A stretch of DNA of 64,000 bases from Rhodococcus sp. 06-235-1A (GCF_002258785.1 NZ_NOYI01000012.1:1-64000); one strand, 5' to 3'; shown: positions 24,965-34,745, numbered from the stretch's first letter. Program-made: numbers and translations. Notes: generated by a model not told the origin, from the sequence alone.

Positions 24965-27517
24965 GTGACTGCTCTCGAATTGCCGCTCGAACTTCGCCGC
25001 GCACTCGTTGGAGTAGCTCGGACTCCGCGTCTGCTCGTCGCGTCCGATTACGACGGCACCATGGCGCCGATCGTCTCCGACCCACAGAAGGCCTTCCCAC
25101 ACCCCGAGTCGGTCAGCGCCATGCGCGGGCTCGCCTCACTGGCCGGAACCAATGCCGCCGTCATCTCCGGGCGCGCCCTGCGTGATCTCGCGATCCTCTC
25201 GCGGCTGCCGTCCGAGGTGCAGCTGGTGGGCAGCCACGGCAGTGAGTTCGACGCCGGGTTCGTCAACGCCATCGACGACGAGGCCAAGAAGCTCCTCACC
25301 GTCATCACCGGCGAACTGCAGGCCATCGCCGACGCCCATCCCGGCGTCAGCATCGAGACCAAGCCGGCCAGCGTCGCGCTGCACGTGCGCAACGCCGAGA
25401 CCGCCGCCGGTGACGAAGCGCTCGCGGCCGTGCGTTCCGGCGCCGCAGCACGCGACGGCGTTCAGGTCACCGAAGGCAAATCCGTCATCGAGCTCGCAGT
25501 CATCGTCACCGACAAGGGCGTCGCGCTCGACATCCTCCGCCACCAGGAAGCAGCAACGGCCGCAGTCTTTTTCGGCGACGACGTCACCGACGAGAAGGCC
25601 TTCGGCCACCTGCACGGCCCCGATATCGGCGTCAAGATCGGGCCGGGCGAGACCCTCGCCGAATTCCGCATCGACAGCACCGAACAGGTCGCGCTGGCAC
25701 TGGCGTTCCTGTTGGAGGAGCGTCGGCAGTGGCTCTCGGGTGCCGACGCCCCGCGCATCGAGCGACTGACGATGCTGGCCAGCCCCAATGCCGTTGCGCT
25801 GCTGACCCCCGATGCCGACGTCACCTGGCTGTGCCACCCCGAACCCGATTCGGCAGCGGTGTTCGCACACCTGCTCGGCGGCGATCAGGCGGGTCACTTC
25901 AGCGTCGGACCCACCCGCGCGTCGTTGCCGCTGAGCCAGCAGTACGTGGACGGCACGATGACGGTGCAGACCAAATGGGCCAGCCTGCAGGTCACCGACT
26001 ACCTGCCGCACGACATCGGCCAGGGCCAGACCGCTCTGACCCGCGTCATCACCGGCAAGGCCACCGCTGTGGTCACCTTCGCGCCGCGTCCGGAATTCGG
26101 AAAGGCCTGGGCCTCACTCGAACCCGACGCGGACGGTCTGCGCGTTCTCGGTACCGCGGATCCGATGGTGCTGCGTAGTCCCGGCGTCACCTGGAACATC
26201 GTCTCCGACGGGTCGCAGCAGACCGCGCATGCCGAGGTCGATCCGTCGAACGGACCGATCGTTCTCGAATTGCGGCTCGGCACAGACGATCTGAGTGAGC
26301 ATCCCTGGGCCGAGGTGGAGCGTCGTCGTGCCGCGGAGTCCTACTGGAAGGACTGGGCCGACGGCCTGGACCTGCCTCCGCTCAAGCGTGATCTGATGAA
26401 GCGATCGGCACTGACTCTGCGTGGCCTGGTGCACGCCGAGTCCGGTTCGATCATGGCGGCCGCTACCACCTCACTGCCCGAAGATATCGGCGGAGTTCGT
26501 AACTGGGACTACCGCTACTGCTGGTTGCGCGACGCAGCACTCACCGCGACCGCCCTGGTGGACGTCGGGTCCAAGGCCGAGGCCGAGAACTACCTGTCCT
26601 GGATTCACGGGGTACTCGAATCGGTGTCCGGCCCGGAACGTCTGCACCCGCTGTACACGATCTGGGGCCTCGGACTGCCTCCCGAAGCCGTCATCGACGA
26701 GCTGCCCGGTTACGCCGGTTCGCGTCCGGTCCGCGTGGGAAACGCTGCGAATCAACAGGTTCAGCTCGACGTGTTCGGCCCCATCGTCGAACTGGTCTCC
26801 GCACTGGCCCACGCGCGCAAGGACGCGGGCTCCGAGAACGGCCTGTCCGACGACGACTGGGAACTCGTCCGCGCGATGGTCGAAGCCGTCGAACGCCGCT
26901 GGTTCGAGCCCGATCACGGCATCTGGGAGATCCGTGACAATCCCCGTCACCACGTCTACTCGAAGGTGATGGGGTGGATCACCGTCGACCGCGCCATCGG
27001 TCTGGCCGAAACATTCGGCCGCACAGCCGAACCGAGTTGGGCACCCCTGCGCGAGACCATCCGCGAGGAAGTTCTCGCCAACGGCTGGAACGACGAGGTG
27101 CAGTCCTTCACCGCCGCCTACGACGGCACCGACCTCGACGCCGCGACGTTGTACATCGGCCTGTCCGGACTGATCGACCCGGCCGACCCCCGCTTCGCCG
27201 CCACCGTCACCGCCACCGAGGCCGAACTGCGTAGCGGCTCGACCGTCTACCGCTACCGCCACGACGACGGCCTCCCCGGCGGCGAAGGTGGATTCCACCT
27301 GTGCGCGGCCTGGCTCGTCGAGGCATACCTGCTGGTGGGGCAGCGCGCCGAAGCCGAAGCACTGTTCGCTCAACTCGTCAGTGCCGCCGGCCCCACCGGC
27401 CTGCTCAGTGAGGAATACGACCCCATCGCCGAGCGCTCACTCGGCAACCACCCCCAGGCCTACAGTCACCTGGGTCTGCTGCGTTGTGCGAGATTGCTCA
27501 GCGCTCAGCCTGCTTGA
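24965..27517 (+). CDS. Trehalose-6-phosphate phosphatase fused to GH15 trehalase-like domain
   Basis: The 850-residue protein has two enzymes in one chain. Residues ~15-255 are a HAD phosphatase of the OtsB type, with DYDGT (28-32), NAAVISGRALRDL and FFGDDVTDEKAF. From about 262 it is a GH15 hydrolase, with VTWLCHPEPDS, NWDYRYCWLRDAALT and LLSEEYDP, the last holding the catalytic base. GH15 members in mycobacteria hydrolyse trehalose. The fusion would convert trehalose-6-phosphate to trehalose and then to glucose. It starts at GTG. A repeat element lies directly downstream. Confidence 0.9.
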   Translation: MTALELPLELRRALVGVARTPRLLVASDYDGTMAPIVSDPQKAFPHPESVSAMRGLASLAGTNAAVISGRALRDLAILSRLPSEVQLVGSHGSEFDAGFVNAIDDEAKKLLTVITGELQAIADAHPGVSIETKPASVALHVRNAETAAGDEALAAVRSGAAARDGVQVTEGKSVIELAVIVTDKGVALDILRHQEAATAAVFFGDDVTDEKAFGHLHGPDIGVKIGPGETLAEFRIDSTEQVALALAFLLEERRQWLSGADAPRIERLTMLASPNAVALLTPDADVTWLCHPEPDSAAVFAHLLGGDQAGHFSVGPTRASLPLSQQYVDGTMTVQTKWASLQVTDYLPHDIGQGQTALTRVITGKATAVVTFAPRPEFGKAWASLEPDADGLRVLGTADPMVLRSPGVTWNIVSDGSQQTAHAEVDPSNGPIVLELRLGTDDLSEHPWAEVERRRAAESYWKDWADGLDLPPLKRDLMKRSALTLRGLVHAESGSIMAAATTSLPEDIGGVRNWDYRYCWLRDAALTATALVDVGSKAEAENYLSWIHGVLESVSGPERLHPLYTIWGLGLPPEAVIDELPGYAGSRPVRVGNAANQQVQLDVFGPIVELVSALAHARKDAGSENGLSDDDWELVRAMVEAVERRWFEPDHGIWEIRDNPRHHVYSKVMGWITVDRAIGLAETFGRTAEPSWAPLRETIREEVLANGWNDEVQSFTAAYDGTDLDAATLYIGLSGLIDPADPRFAATVTATEAELRSGSTVYRYRHDDGLPGGEGGFHLCAAWLVEAYLLVGQRAEAEALFAQLVSAAGPTGLLSEEYDPIAERSLGNHPQAYSHLGLLRCARLLSAQPA

Positions 27518-27525
27518 CCCCCTCC

Positions 27526-27640
27526 GCGTCAATGGACCACTGCATACGTCTGACCCGTGCAATGGTTCATTCACCCACTGGGGTCCGCTGCGTCGATGGC
27601 GCACTGCATACGTCTGAGCCGTGCAGTGGTCCATTGACGC
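27526..27640. repeat. 115-bp inverted-repeat element, copy 1
   Basis: The element is bounded by perfect 19-bp terminal inverted repeats (GCGTCAATGGACCACTGCA at 27526-27544, complement at 27622-27640). Inside, a ~30-base unit beginning TACGTCTGA occurs twice as a direct repeat (27545-27574 and from 27609). It encodes nothing visible and sits between the convergent trehalase and LacI genes. A second copy is at 56399-56511, also at a convergent junction; both are followed by CGAACGGGG. It may be a REP/MITE-like element used as a bidirectional terminator. Confidence 0.8.
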
Positions 27641-27670
27641 GAACGGGGGCGGGCGGGGCGGCGGTAAAGA

Positions 27671-28777
27671 TCAGGCGATAGCGGGCGGTTGTTCCGGCGG
27701 CGGACCTGCGGTTCGGCCGCGGAAGAGTTCGGTCGGCAGAGTTTCGGCGGCGACGATGCCCGAGTGCGAGGACGAGAGCACCAGTTTGCCTGCTCGGCGG
27801 CCTTTTTCCTCGGCGTCCTGGCGCACGGTGGTGAGGTTCTCGCGGATGGCGTCGGAAATTCCGTCGAATCCGGTGACCGAGAGTTGGCTCGGCACATCGA
27901 TTCCGGAGACTCGGGCGAAGTTGAGTGCACCGAGCGCGATGACGTCGGTGGTGCAGAGCAACGCCGTGGTTTCGCGATTGGCCTGAAGCGCTTGGGCGGC
28001 CGCGGAGTGACCGGAGCGAACGGTGTGGTCGAAGCGTTCGACGACGGTCAGGGTGTCGGGGTCGAGTCCGGCGTCGATCATGGCGGCTTGCACTCCGGCA
28101 ATGCGTTCGCGCTGGACGTGGAAGTGGCTGTCGGCCAACCGTCCCGGGGGTACGACGCCATCGCGGCGGTCGCGTCCGAGCCGCATGCACAGCACGGCGA
28201 GGTGCTCGTGCCCGAGCGAGATGAGATGTGCAGCAAGCATTTTCATAGCGACACGGTCGTCGATGGCGACGAGGGCAGCCTCGGGGATGTTGCGAGGCTG
28301 ATCGCAGACGACGATCGGGAGGTGGCGTTCGCGAACGGCTGCGAGGTAGGGGTCGTCGTCGGCGACGGAGTAGACGACGAATCCGTCGACTCCGGCCTGT
28401 TGAACGACGGCGGCGGCCTGCACGTCGTCGCGTTCGGCTCCGGCGGGGATGAGCAGCAGTCCCTGTCCGGCGGCTTCGCAGGATTCGGCGAGTCCGGCGA
28501 GGAAGCTCATCGCGGCGGGGTCTCGGAAGGAGTAGCTCAGCGCTTCGGTGAGGAGCAGTCCGATCGCCCCGGCCTTGCGGGTGCGCAGCGATCGCGCGAC
28601 GGGGTCGGGGCCTGCGTAACCGCGGCGTTTGGCGGCCTGCAGGACGCGTTCGCGTAGCTCGGGGGAGAGCTGATCGGGTCGGTTGTAGGCGTTCGAGACA
28701 GTGGTGCGCGATACCTTCAGCTCGGCTGCGATCGACGCCAACGTCGCTTGACGTCGCGGTTCGCTTGACCTGGCCAT
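27671..28777 (-). CDS. LacI-family regulator
   Basis: The 368-residue protein has a LacI helix-turn-helix at the start (TLASIAAELKVSRTTVSNAYNRPDQLSPELRERVL) and a periplasmic-binding-like domain with GAIGLLLTEALSYSF and SVTGFDGISDAI. It is divergent from the zinc transporter operon and convergent with the trehalase fusion. A sugar effector is typical for the family, and control of the trehalase locus is possible but not shown. ATG 28777 (MARSSEPRR) is preferred to 28804 because homology begins there. Confidence 0.88.
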   Translation of the reverse strand: MARSSEPRRQATLASIAAELKVSRTTVSNAYNRPDQLSPELRERVLQAAKRRGYAGPDPVARSLRTRKAGAIGLLLTEALSYSFRDPAAMSFLAGLAESCEAAGQGLLLIPAGAERDDVQAAAVVQQAGVDGFVVYSVADDDPYLAAVRERHLPIVVCDQPRNIPEAALVAIDDRVAMKMLAAHLISLGHEHLAVLCMRLGRDRRDGVVPPGRLADSHFHVQRERIAGVQAAMIDAGLDPDTLTVVERFDHTVRSGHSAAAQALQANRETTALLCTTDVIALGALNFARVSGIDVPSQLSVTGFDGISDAIRENLTTVRQDAEEKGRRAGKLVLSSSHSGIVAAETLPTELFRGRTAGPPPEQPPAIA

Positions 28778-28861
28778 AACCGGGACGTTAGTCCCACAAC
28801 GCACCGCAGAGAAAGTCGAGGTCGCGTTTCGTCCGATTCGAGCCAGGGAACCACAGCGCGC

Positions 28862-28889
28862 TAGAGTACAACGGTAACGGTTTCCATTA
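28862..28889 (+). promoter_or_regulatory. Promoter and Zur-like box of the zinc ABC operon
   Basis: A -10-like TAGAGT is at 28862-28867. Just downstream, TAACGGTTTCCATTA (28875-28889) is a 15-base imperfect palindrome (one mismatched pair) resembling actinobacterial Zur boxes in size and AT-rich ends. The position over the likely transcription start suits a zinc-dependent repressor. Confidence 0.5.
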
Positions 28890-28920
28890 GCGTCAAGTCC
28901 CGCTCAACAGGAGTACATCG

Positions 28921-29940
28921 ATGTCGTCCATCCAGCGCGCGTCCCGGACCAAGATCACCGCGGTACTGGGCCTGACCTGCGCCGCAGCACTCACGCTCAG
29001 CGCGTGCAGCTCCACCGAATCCGCGAGCCCCGAGTCCGCACCGGCCACGGCCGTCGACGGACCGATCACGATCGTCGCGTCCACGAACGTGTGGGGAAGC
29101 GTCGCCGAGGCGGTTGCCGGTGACCTCGCGACAGTGACGTCGATCATCTCCGATCCCTCCGCGGACCCGCATTCCTACGAGGCGAGCCCGGCCGACGCCG
29201 CTGCCGTCGCCGAGGCGTCGCTCGTGGTCTACAACGGGGGCGGCTACGACCAGTTCATCGAGGACATCCTCGGCTCCGAGGGCAAGGACGTGCCGTCGGT
29301 CGATGCCTTCACGCTTCTCGACGCCGGCCACGATCACGACTCCGAGCCCACTTCCGGCGAAGCGACGACCGAGGCCGAAGCAACGGACGGTGACGGCCAT
29401 TCGCACGGCGAGGTCAACGAGCACGTCTGGTACAACGCCGAGGTTGCCGCCCACACCGCCGAGGAGATCGCCGACAAGCTCGGTCAGCTCGACCCCAACA
29501 ACGCCGCGCAGTACACCGCCAACGCCGAGACCTTCCACGAGCAGGTCCACGGCATCACCGACGTGACGGCGAAGATCGCCGCCGATCACCCCGACGCACC
29601 GGTGGCGCAGACCGAGCCGATCGCGCACTACCTCATCGAGGAATCCGAACTCGACGATCGCACCCCCGAGGACTTCAAGGACTCCATCGAAGAGGGCAAC
29701 GACCCATCGCCGGCATCGATCGCCGCGACGCGTGATCTGTTCACCTCGAAGTCCGTTCGCGCATTGATCTACAACATCCAGACCGAAGATGCAGTCACAC
29801 AGGACATTCGCTCCACCAGTGAGGCCGCGGGCATCCCCGTCGTCGAGGTCACCGAGACCCTGCCCGCCGGGATGACGTACATCGAGTGGCAGACCAAGGC
29901 AGCGACGGATCTGCAGGCCGCCCTCGCAAGCGCCTCTTGA
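28921..29940 (+). CDS. znuA: Zinc ABC transporter substrate-binding lipoprotein
   Basis: The 339-residue product has a lipobox LSAC (Cys29) and the cluster A-I/ZnuA fold. Metal-binding His residues are visible in DPHSYEASP and NEHVWYN. Between the lobes is a His/Asp/Glu-rich loop (GHDHDSE through DGDGHSHGE, about 138-162), the hallmark of zinc rather than manganese binders. It delivers Zn2+ to the ABC permease encoded downstream. A Zur-like box lies 32 bases upstream of the ATG. Confidence 0.9.
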   Translation: MSSIQRASRTKITAVLGLTCAAALTLSACSSTESASPESAPATAVDGPITIVASTNVWGSVAEAVAGDLATVTSIISDPSADPHSYEASPADAAAVAEASLVVYNGGGYDQFIEDILGSEGKDVPSVDAFTLLDAGHDHDSEPTSGEATTEAEATDGDGHSHGEVNEHVWYNAEVAAHTAEEIADKLGQLDPNNAAQYTANAETFHEQVHGITDVTAKIAADHPDAPVAQTEPIAHYLIEESELDDRTPEDFKDSIEEGNDPSPASIAATRDLFTSKSVRALIYNIQTEDAVTQDIRSTSEAAGIPVVEVTETLPAGMTYIEWQTKAATDLQAALASAS

Positions 29941-29988
29941 GCCGATCCGACTCCTGATCTCGGACCGGCTGATGGAAAGCTGTAGTAC

Positions 29989-30822
29989 ATGCCTGCTGTA
30001 GAACTGCGCGATGCCGGATTGGCGTTCGGCGAGCGCACGCTCTGGCAGAACCTGGACCTGACGGTCGAGAAGGGCGAGTTCGTTGCCGTTCTCGGCCCCA
30101 ACGGGTCGGGCAAGACGTCTCTGCTCAAGGTGTTGCTCGGCCAGAATCACCTCACGTCCGGCACGGCCGCGATCGACGGCAATCCCGTCCGACGCGGCCA
30201 GTCGGGCGTCGGCTACGTCCCCCAGCAACGCAACATCGACGACGATCTCCCGCTGCGCGGACGCGATCTGGTCGGCCTCGGCTGGGACGGCCATCGGTGG
30301 GGAATGGGACTGCGCGGGATGCGGCAGCGCAAAGAGACGGTGCAGCGTGCGATCGATCAGGTCGACGCCAACTCCTTCGCCGGCGCACCCGTCGGCTCGA
30401 TGTCCGGCGGTGAACAGCAGCGGCTGCGCATCGCCCAGGCACTCGTCGGCGATCCGTCGGTCCTGCTGTGCGACGAGCCCCTGCTCAGTCTCGACCTCGC
30501 CAACCAATCTCTGGTCTCGAGCCTCATCGATCGCCGACGGCGCGAGCACGACACGGCCGTGCTGTTCGTGACGCACGAGATCAACCCGATCCTGCCGCTC
30601 GTCGACCGCATCGTCTACATCGTCGACGGCCGGTTCCGCATCGGAACGCCCGAGGAGGTCATGACGACAGAGGTGCTCTCCGAGCTGTACGGCACCGAGG
30701 TCGAGGTGCTGAAGGTTCGCGGCCGGCTCATCGTCGTCGGCACCGGTGACTCGATCGACGCCCTCGGCTCGGCAGGCGCACACCACCCACCCGTGCCATA
30801 CGACAGAGAAGACAAGGCATGA
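29989..30822 (+). CDS. znuC: Zinc ABC transporter ATP-binding protein
   Basis: The 277-residue ATPase has Walker A GPNGSGKT (36-43), a Q-loop in VGYVPQQRNID, signature SMSGGEQQR (about 136-144), Walker B VLLCDEPLLSLD and the H-loop in VLFVTHEI. It energises zinc uptake. It is 48 bases after the binding protein, and its stop overlaps the permease start (ATGA), so the three act as one transporter. Confidence 0.92.
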   Translation: MPAVELRDAGLAFGERTLWQNLDLTVEKGEFVAVLGPNGSGKTSLLKVLLGQNHLTSGTAAIDGNPVRRGQSGVGYVPQQRNIDDDLPLRGRDLVGLGWDGHRWGMGLRGMRQRKETVQRAIDQVDANSFAGAPVGSMSGGEQQRLRIAQALVGDPSVLLCDEPLLSLDLANQSLVSSLIDRRRREHDTAVLFVTHEINPILPLVDRIVYIVDGRFRIGTPEEVMTTEVLSELYGTEVEVLKVRGRLIVVGTGDSIDALGSAGAHHPPVPYDREDKA

Positions 30823-31697
30823 ACGAGAAGGTTCTCGACGCATTCTCGAAGATGCTCGACTTCGACACCACCGCAAATCTCCTGACCTACGACTTCGTCC
30901 AGCAGGCACTGCTCGCCGCCGCGATCCTCGGGTTGCTCGCAGGCGCACTCGGCCCACTGATCGTCAGCCGCCAGTGGGCCTTCGCGGTGCACGGATCGAG
31001 TGAACTCTCGCTCACCGGTGCCTCTGCCGCACTGCTCGTGGGTATCACCGTCGGCCTCGGAGCCATCGTCGGATCCGTGGTCGCGGCGGTGATGTTCGCC
31101 CTGCTCGGCAGCAAGGCCCGCGACCGCGACTCGGTCATCGGCGTCATCATGTCCTTCGGCCTCGGCCTGTCGGTGCTGTTCATCTGGCTCTACCCCGGCC
31201 GAACCGGCACCAGCTTCTCGCTGCTCATCGGCCAGATCGTCGGCGTCGGGCAGAGCGGCATCCAGTTGCTGCTGGTGTGCGCGGTGTTGGTACTGATCGT
31301 GCTTGCGGTGGTCTACCGTCCACTGCTGTTCGCCAGCACCGACCCCGAGGTGGCGCTGGCCCGCGGCGTCCCCGTCCGCGCTCTCTCGGTGGTGTTCGCC
31401 GTGCTCGTCGGTGTCGCCTGCGCACTCGGCGTTCAGATCGTCGGTGCGCTGCTGGTGCTCTCGCTCCTCATCACCCCGGCCGCGGCCGCCGCACGAGTGA
31501 CGGCCAGCCCACTCAAGGCCACGCTGCTGTCCATCGTGTTCGCCGAGATCGCGGCCGTCGGCGGCATCCTGCTCTCCCTCGCCCCCGGCCTACCGGTCTC
31601 GACGTTCGTCACCACCATCTCTTTCGTCATCTACCTCGTGTGCCGCGCCGTCGGCGGAACCCGCAAGGCCAATTCCGGACGGCTCGTCGCCGCCTAG
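30819..31697 (+). CDS. znuB: Zinc ABC transporter permease
   Basis: The 292-residue membrane protein has eight or nine hydrophobic helices and the ABC-3 family features [16 protein letters not shown] and [19 protein letters not shown]. It forms the channel for Zn2+ with the ATPase and binding protein encoded upstream. Only one base separates its stop from the pxpA ATG, so the 5-oxoprolinase genes are probably on the same mRNA. Confidence 0.92.
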   Translation: MNEKVLDAFSKMLDFDTTANLLTYDFVQQALLAAAILGLLAGALGPLIVSRQWAFAVHGSSELSLTGASAALLVGITVGLGAIVGSVVAAVMFALLGSKARDRDSVIGVIMSFGLGLSVLFIWLYPGRTGTSFSLLIGQIVGVGQSGIQLLLVCAVLVLIVLAVVYRPLLFASTDPEVALARGVPVRALSVVFAVLVGVACALGVQIVGALLVLSLLITPAAAAARVTASPLKATLLSIVFAEIAAVGGILLSLAPGLPVSTFVTTISFVIYLVCRAVGGTRKANSGRLVAA

Positions 31698-31698
31698 G

Positions 31699-32469
31699 AT
31701 GTCGAGGGTGACGTCCATCGATCTCAATGCCGATCTCGGCGAAAGCTACGGATCGTGGACTCTCGGCGACGACGACGCCATGCTCTCCGTGGTCTCGAGC
31801 GCCAATGTTGCGTGCGGCTTCCATGCCGGTGATCCCACCACGCTGCTGCGGACGTGCCGCTCCGCCGCGAACGCGGCCGTACGAATCGGAGCACAGGTCG
31901 GCTATCAGGATCTCGTCGGGTTCGGCAGACGATTTCTCGACGTCTCCCCCGCTGACCTCACTGCCGACGTGATCTATCAGATGGGTGCCCTCGATGCGCT
32001 CGCGCAGGTCGCTGGTTCGGCCGTCGCCTACGTCAAACCGCACGGTGCGCTGTACAACGCGATCGTGCACCATCGCGAGCAGGCCAAGGCCGTGGTCGAC
32101 GCCGTCGTCGCCTACGACGCGACGTTGCCGGTGCTCGGGCTCCCCGGCTCGGTCTTCCTCGAGGAGGCGGAACGAGCTGGACTCCGCACTGTCACAGAGG
32201 CATTCGCAGACCGCGCTTATACACCGCAGGGAACCCTGGTCGCGCGCTCGGAACCCGGGGCCGTGCTGTCCGATCCCGACGCCGTCGCCCACCGCGTGCT
32301 GACCATGGTCACCGACGGCACTGCTATTGCCGTGGACGGCTCGACCATCGACGTTCGGGCCGAATCCATCTGCCTGCACGGCGACTCCCCCGGCGCAGTC
32401 GCAATGGCCACCGCCGTCTCGGAGCTACTGCGCGCCAACGGTATCGACATCTCGGCATTCGTCCGATGA
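31699..32469 (+). CDS. pxpA: 5-oxoprolinase subunit A
   Basis: The 256-residue LamB/YcsF family protein has the diagnostic [27 protein letters not shown] and [10 protein letters not shown]. With PxpB and PxpC it hydrolyses 5-oxoproline (pyroglutamate) to glutamate using ATP, removing a damage product of glutamine and glutathione metabolism. Its stop overlaps the pxpB start (ATGA). The unusual feature is its position directly behind the zinc transporter. Confidence 0.93.
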   Translation: MSRVTSIDLNADLGESYGSWTLGDDDAMLSVVSSANVACGFHAGDPTTLLRTCRSAANAAVRIGAQVGYQDLVGFGRRFLDVSPADLTADVIYQMGALDALAQVAGSAVAYVKPHGALYNAIVHHREQAKAVVDAVVAYDATLPVLGLPGSVFLEEAERAGLRTVTEAFADRAYTPQGTLVARSEPGAVLSDPDAVAHRVLTMVTDGTAIAVDGSTIDVRAESICLHGDSPGAVAMATAVSELLRANGIDISAFVR

Positions 32470-33068
32470 AGGTCCTCTCGGCCGGTGAGAATGCACTACT
32501 GGTCGAATTCGACGGGCTGGACGAGACAATGGCGTACTTCCGGGCGCTGGCGGCCGATGCGCCGCCTCCGGTCGTGGATCTGATTCCGGCCGCTCGCACG
32601 GTGTTGGTGACGTTCGACGGGCCGAAGCAGCCCATAGTGGACTGGATCTCGGCCACCGAACCCGCAGTCACCACAGCCGACGACCGGTCCGACATCGTGA
32701 CAATCTCGGTGGTCTACGACGGCGACGACCTCGCCGAAGTGGCCCGCCTCACCGGCCTGTCCACCACGGAAGTCGTTGCTGCACATCTCGATCAGACATG
32801 GACCGTCGCGTTCGGCGGCTTCGCACCAGGATTCGGCTATCTCGTCGGTACCGACGAGAGGCTGCAGGTTCCGCGGCACACGTCGCCGCGCACCAGCGTT
32901 CCAGCCGGTTCGGTGGGGCTGGCGGGCGAGTTCTCGGGCATCTATCCGCGCTCGTCCCCCGGCGGCTGGCAACTGATCGGACGCACCGACGCACAGCTGT
33001 GGAACCTCGACCGAGACCCACCCGCGCTGCTGCGACCCGGCACCGTCGTCCGCTTCGAGCGGGCATGA
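32466..33068 (+). CDS. pxpB: 5-oxoprolinase subunit B (KipI family)
   Basis: The 200-residue protein carries the KipI/AHS1 domain. [22 protein letters not shown] (about 116-137) and [22 protein letters not shown] are family signatures. It forms the ATP-using subcomplex with PxpC; in Bacillus the homologue KipI was first described as a kinase inhibitor. It is coupled by ATGA overlaps on both sides. Confidence 0.92.
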   Translation: MKVLSAGENALLVEFDGLDETMAYFRALAADAPPPVVDLIPAARTVLVTFDGPKQPIVDWISATEPAVTTADDRSDIVTISVVYDGDDLAEVARLTGLSTTEVVAAHLDQTWTVAFGGFAPGFGYLVGTDERLQVPRHTSPRTSVPAGSVGLAGEFSGIYPRSSPGGWQLIGRTDAQLWNLDRDPPALLRPGTVVRFERA

Positions 33069-33919
33069 GAGCCCTGACCGTCCTGCAGACGGGGCCGCTG
33101 TGCACCGTGCAGGATCGCGGCCGCCCGGGGCACGCATCGATCGGAGTCGGCCGCTCGGGTGCGGCGGATCTGCTCTCACACGACGCCGCGAACCGGTTGG
33201 TGGGCAACAACTCCGACGCCGCGACGCTGGAAGTGACCTTCGGCGGCCTGAAGCTGCGCGCCGAGTACGACGCACTCGTGGCCGTCACCGGGGCGCAGGT
33301 GATCTGCCGTGTGGACGGCACGGAGCAAGGACTGTATTCGACGCTCGTGGTCCGAGCCGGGCAGGAACTGGAACTGGCAACGCCGACATGCGGTCTGCGC
33401 AGTTACCTCGCCGTACGGGGCGGGATCGACGTGCCCGTCGTCCTGGGCAGTCGCTCGACGGACACGATGTCGGGCATCGGCCCGGCCCCTCTCTCCCCCG
33501 GTGATGTTCTGAACGTCGGCAACGGCAGTGCCGAATGGCCGGCTGCAGATTTCCTGCCGCCGCCATCGCCCCAAGAGACATTGCACGTGAAGTTCGGGCC
33601 GCGTGATGACTGGTTCACCGAGCAAGCCTTGTCGACTCTGGTGCAGCAGCCGTGGACGGTCACACCGGACACCGATCGCGTCGGGATCAGGCTCGACGGT
33701 GCCGAACCCTTGCGCCGCAGGAGAGACGACGAATTGGCCAGCGAAGGGATGGTTCTCGGGTCGCTACAGGTTCCGCCGTCGGGCAAGCCTGTGCTGTTTC
33801 TCGCCGACCATCCCGTGACAGGCGGTTATCCGGTGATCGCCGTCGTCACCGCAGCGGACGTGTCCTTCGCCGCACAGTTGACCCCCGGCACTCGGGTGCG
33901 TTTCCGCGCTATCGGTTGA
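33065..33919 (+). CDS. pxpC: 5-oxoprolinase subunit C (KipA family)
   Basis: The 284-residue AHS2-domain protein begins LTVLQTGPLCTVQDRGRPGH, the family N-terminus, with later LAVRGGIDVPVVLGSRSTD and ADHPVTGGYPVIAVV. It completes the PxpABC enzyme. ATG 33065 overlaps the pxpB stop; the open frame extends upstream but only in shadow sequence. Its last 11 bases overlap the convergent shikimate dehydrogenase-like gene. Confidence 0.92.
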   Translation: MRALTVLQTGPLCTVQDRGRPGHASIGVGRSGAADLLSHDAANRLVGNNSDAATLEVTFGGLKLRAEYDALVAVTGAQVICRVDGTEQGLYSTLVVRAGQELELATPTCGLRSYLAVRGGIDVPVVLGSRSTDTMSGIGPAPLSPGDVLNVGNGSAEWPAADFLPPPSPQETLHVKFGPRDDWFTEQALSTLVQQPWTVTPDTDRVGIRLDGAEPLRRRRDDELASEGMVLGSLQVPPSGKPVLFLADHPVTGGYPVIAVVTAADVSFAAQLTPGTRVRFRAIG

Positions 33920-34745
33920 TCCCGGCCGCAGCGGGGCAGATCTCCCGAATGCTGCGGCGCAGGGCATCCGACATGCGTTCGGGCAGACCGAGTGGTCGAA
34001 CCATGGCGTCGGCCTGGTGGAACAGGTGCGTCCATCCGTCGATCAGCTCGATTCCGCGATCGGCGGCATAGGACTCGACGGCATTGCGCGTGTCGGCGTA
34101 CACGAAGTCGTACACCGTTGCCGACGGTGCCAGTTCGCCTGTGCCCCAGGCAAGCTGGTCCTCCGAGCCGTCTCGTCCGATGGGCGTCGCGTTGATCACC
34201 AGGTCGTAGGAGTCCAGATCCACTGCTCGATCCGACCAGTCCACTACCGCGACGGAACCGTCGTACCCGTCGAGCTCGGTGACGAGACCTTCGGCCGCAC
34301 CACGGTCGACGTCCGAGATCACCAGCCTGTCGATGCGGCCCTGCAAAGCGAATGCCGCAGCATGCGCGGCTCCCCCGGCTCCGAGCAGCAGCGCCGAGCC
34401 GAAGGTACGTCCCGCGGTCGCGGCCCGCACCGCCGCGATGTCGGTATTCATGGCGAACAGCGCACCCGAACGCAGGAACAGCAGATTCGCCACCCCCGAG
34501 ACCGTCACATCCGGATGCGCCTCGTCGGCAACCGTTGCAGCCCAGTGCTTCCAGGGCATCGTCACGTTCGCCGCATCGGTACGGCCGACCCGCAGGGCAC
34601 TCTCGACGTCGGGCAGGTCGGCAACATCGGCGACCTCCCAGGCGTCGTAGCTGGACGACACCTCGGCGATCTCGAACGCACGCGTCCACAGCGCGGGTGA
34701 CATCGCGGTGGACGCGTGCGAACCGACCAGGGTCAGCGAGCTCAT
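33909..34745 (-). CDS. Shikimate dehydrogenase-like enzyme (AroE family)
   Basis: The 278-residue protein has the substrate motif GSHASTAMSP, catalytic Lys66 in NVTMPWK, Asp102 in NTD, and a Rossmann glycine motif GAGGAAH. AroE enzymes reduce 3-dehydroshikimate with NADPH; members next to permeases often oxidise quinate or shikimate for catabolism. Because its start overlaps the permease stop (ATGA), and an IclR regulator is divergent, I infer a catabolic role rather than the biosynthetic aroE, which usually lies elsewhere. Confidence 0.85.
   Translation of the reverse strand: MSSLTLVGSHASTAMSPALWTRAFEIAEVSSSYDAWEVADVADLPDVESALRVGRTDAANVTMPWKHWAATVADEAHPDVTVSGVANLLFLRSGALFAMNTDIAAVRAATAGRTFGSALLLGAGGAAHAAAFALQGRIDRLVISDVDRGAAEGLVTELDGYDGSVAVVDWSDRAVDLDSYDLVINATPIGRDGSEDQLAWGTGELAPSATVYDFVYADTRNAVESYAADRGIELIDGWTHLFHQADAMVRPLGLPERMSDALRRSIREICPAAAGINR

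Noticed and set aside
27526-27640. CRISPR array
   Set aside because: The repeats are inverted and only two internal units occur; there are no regular spacers and no cas genes.
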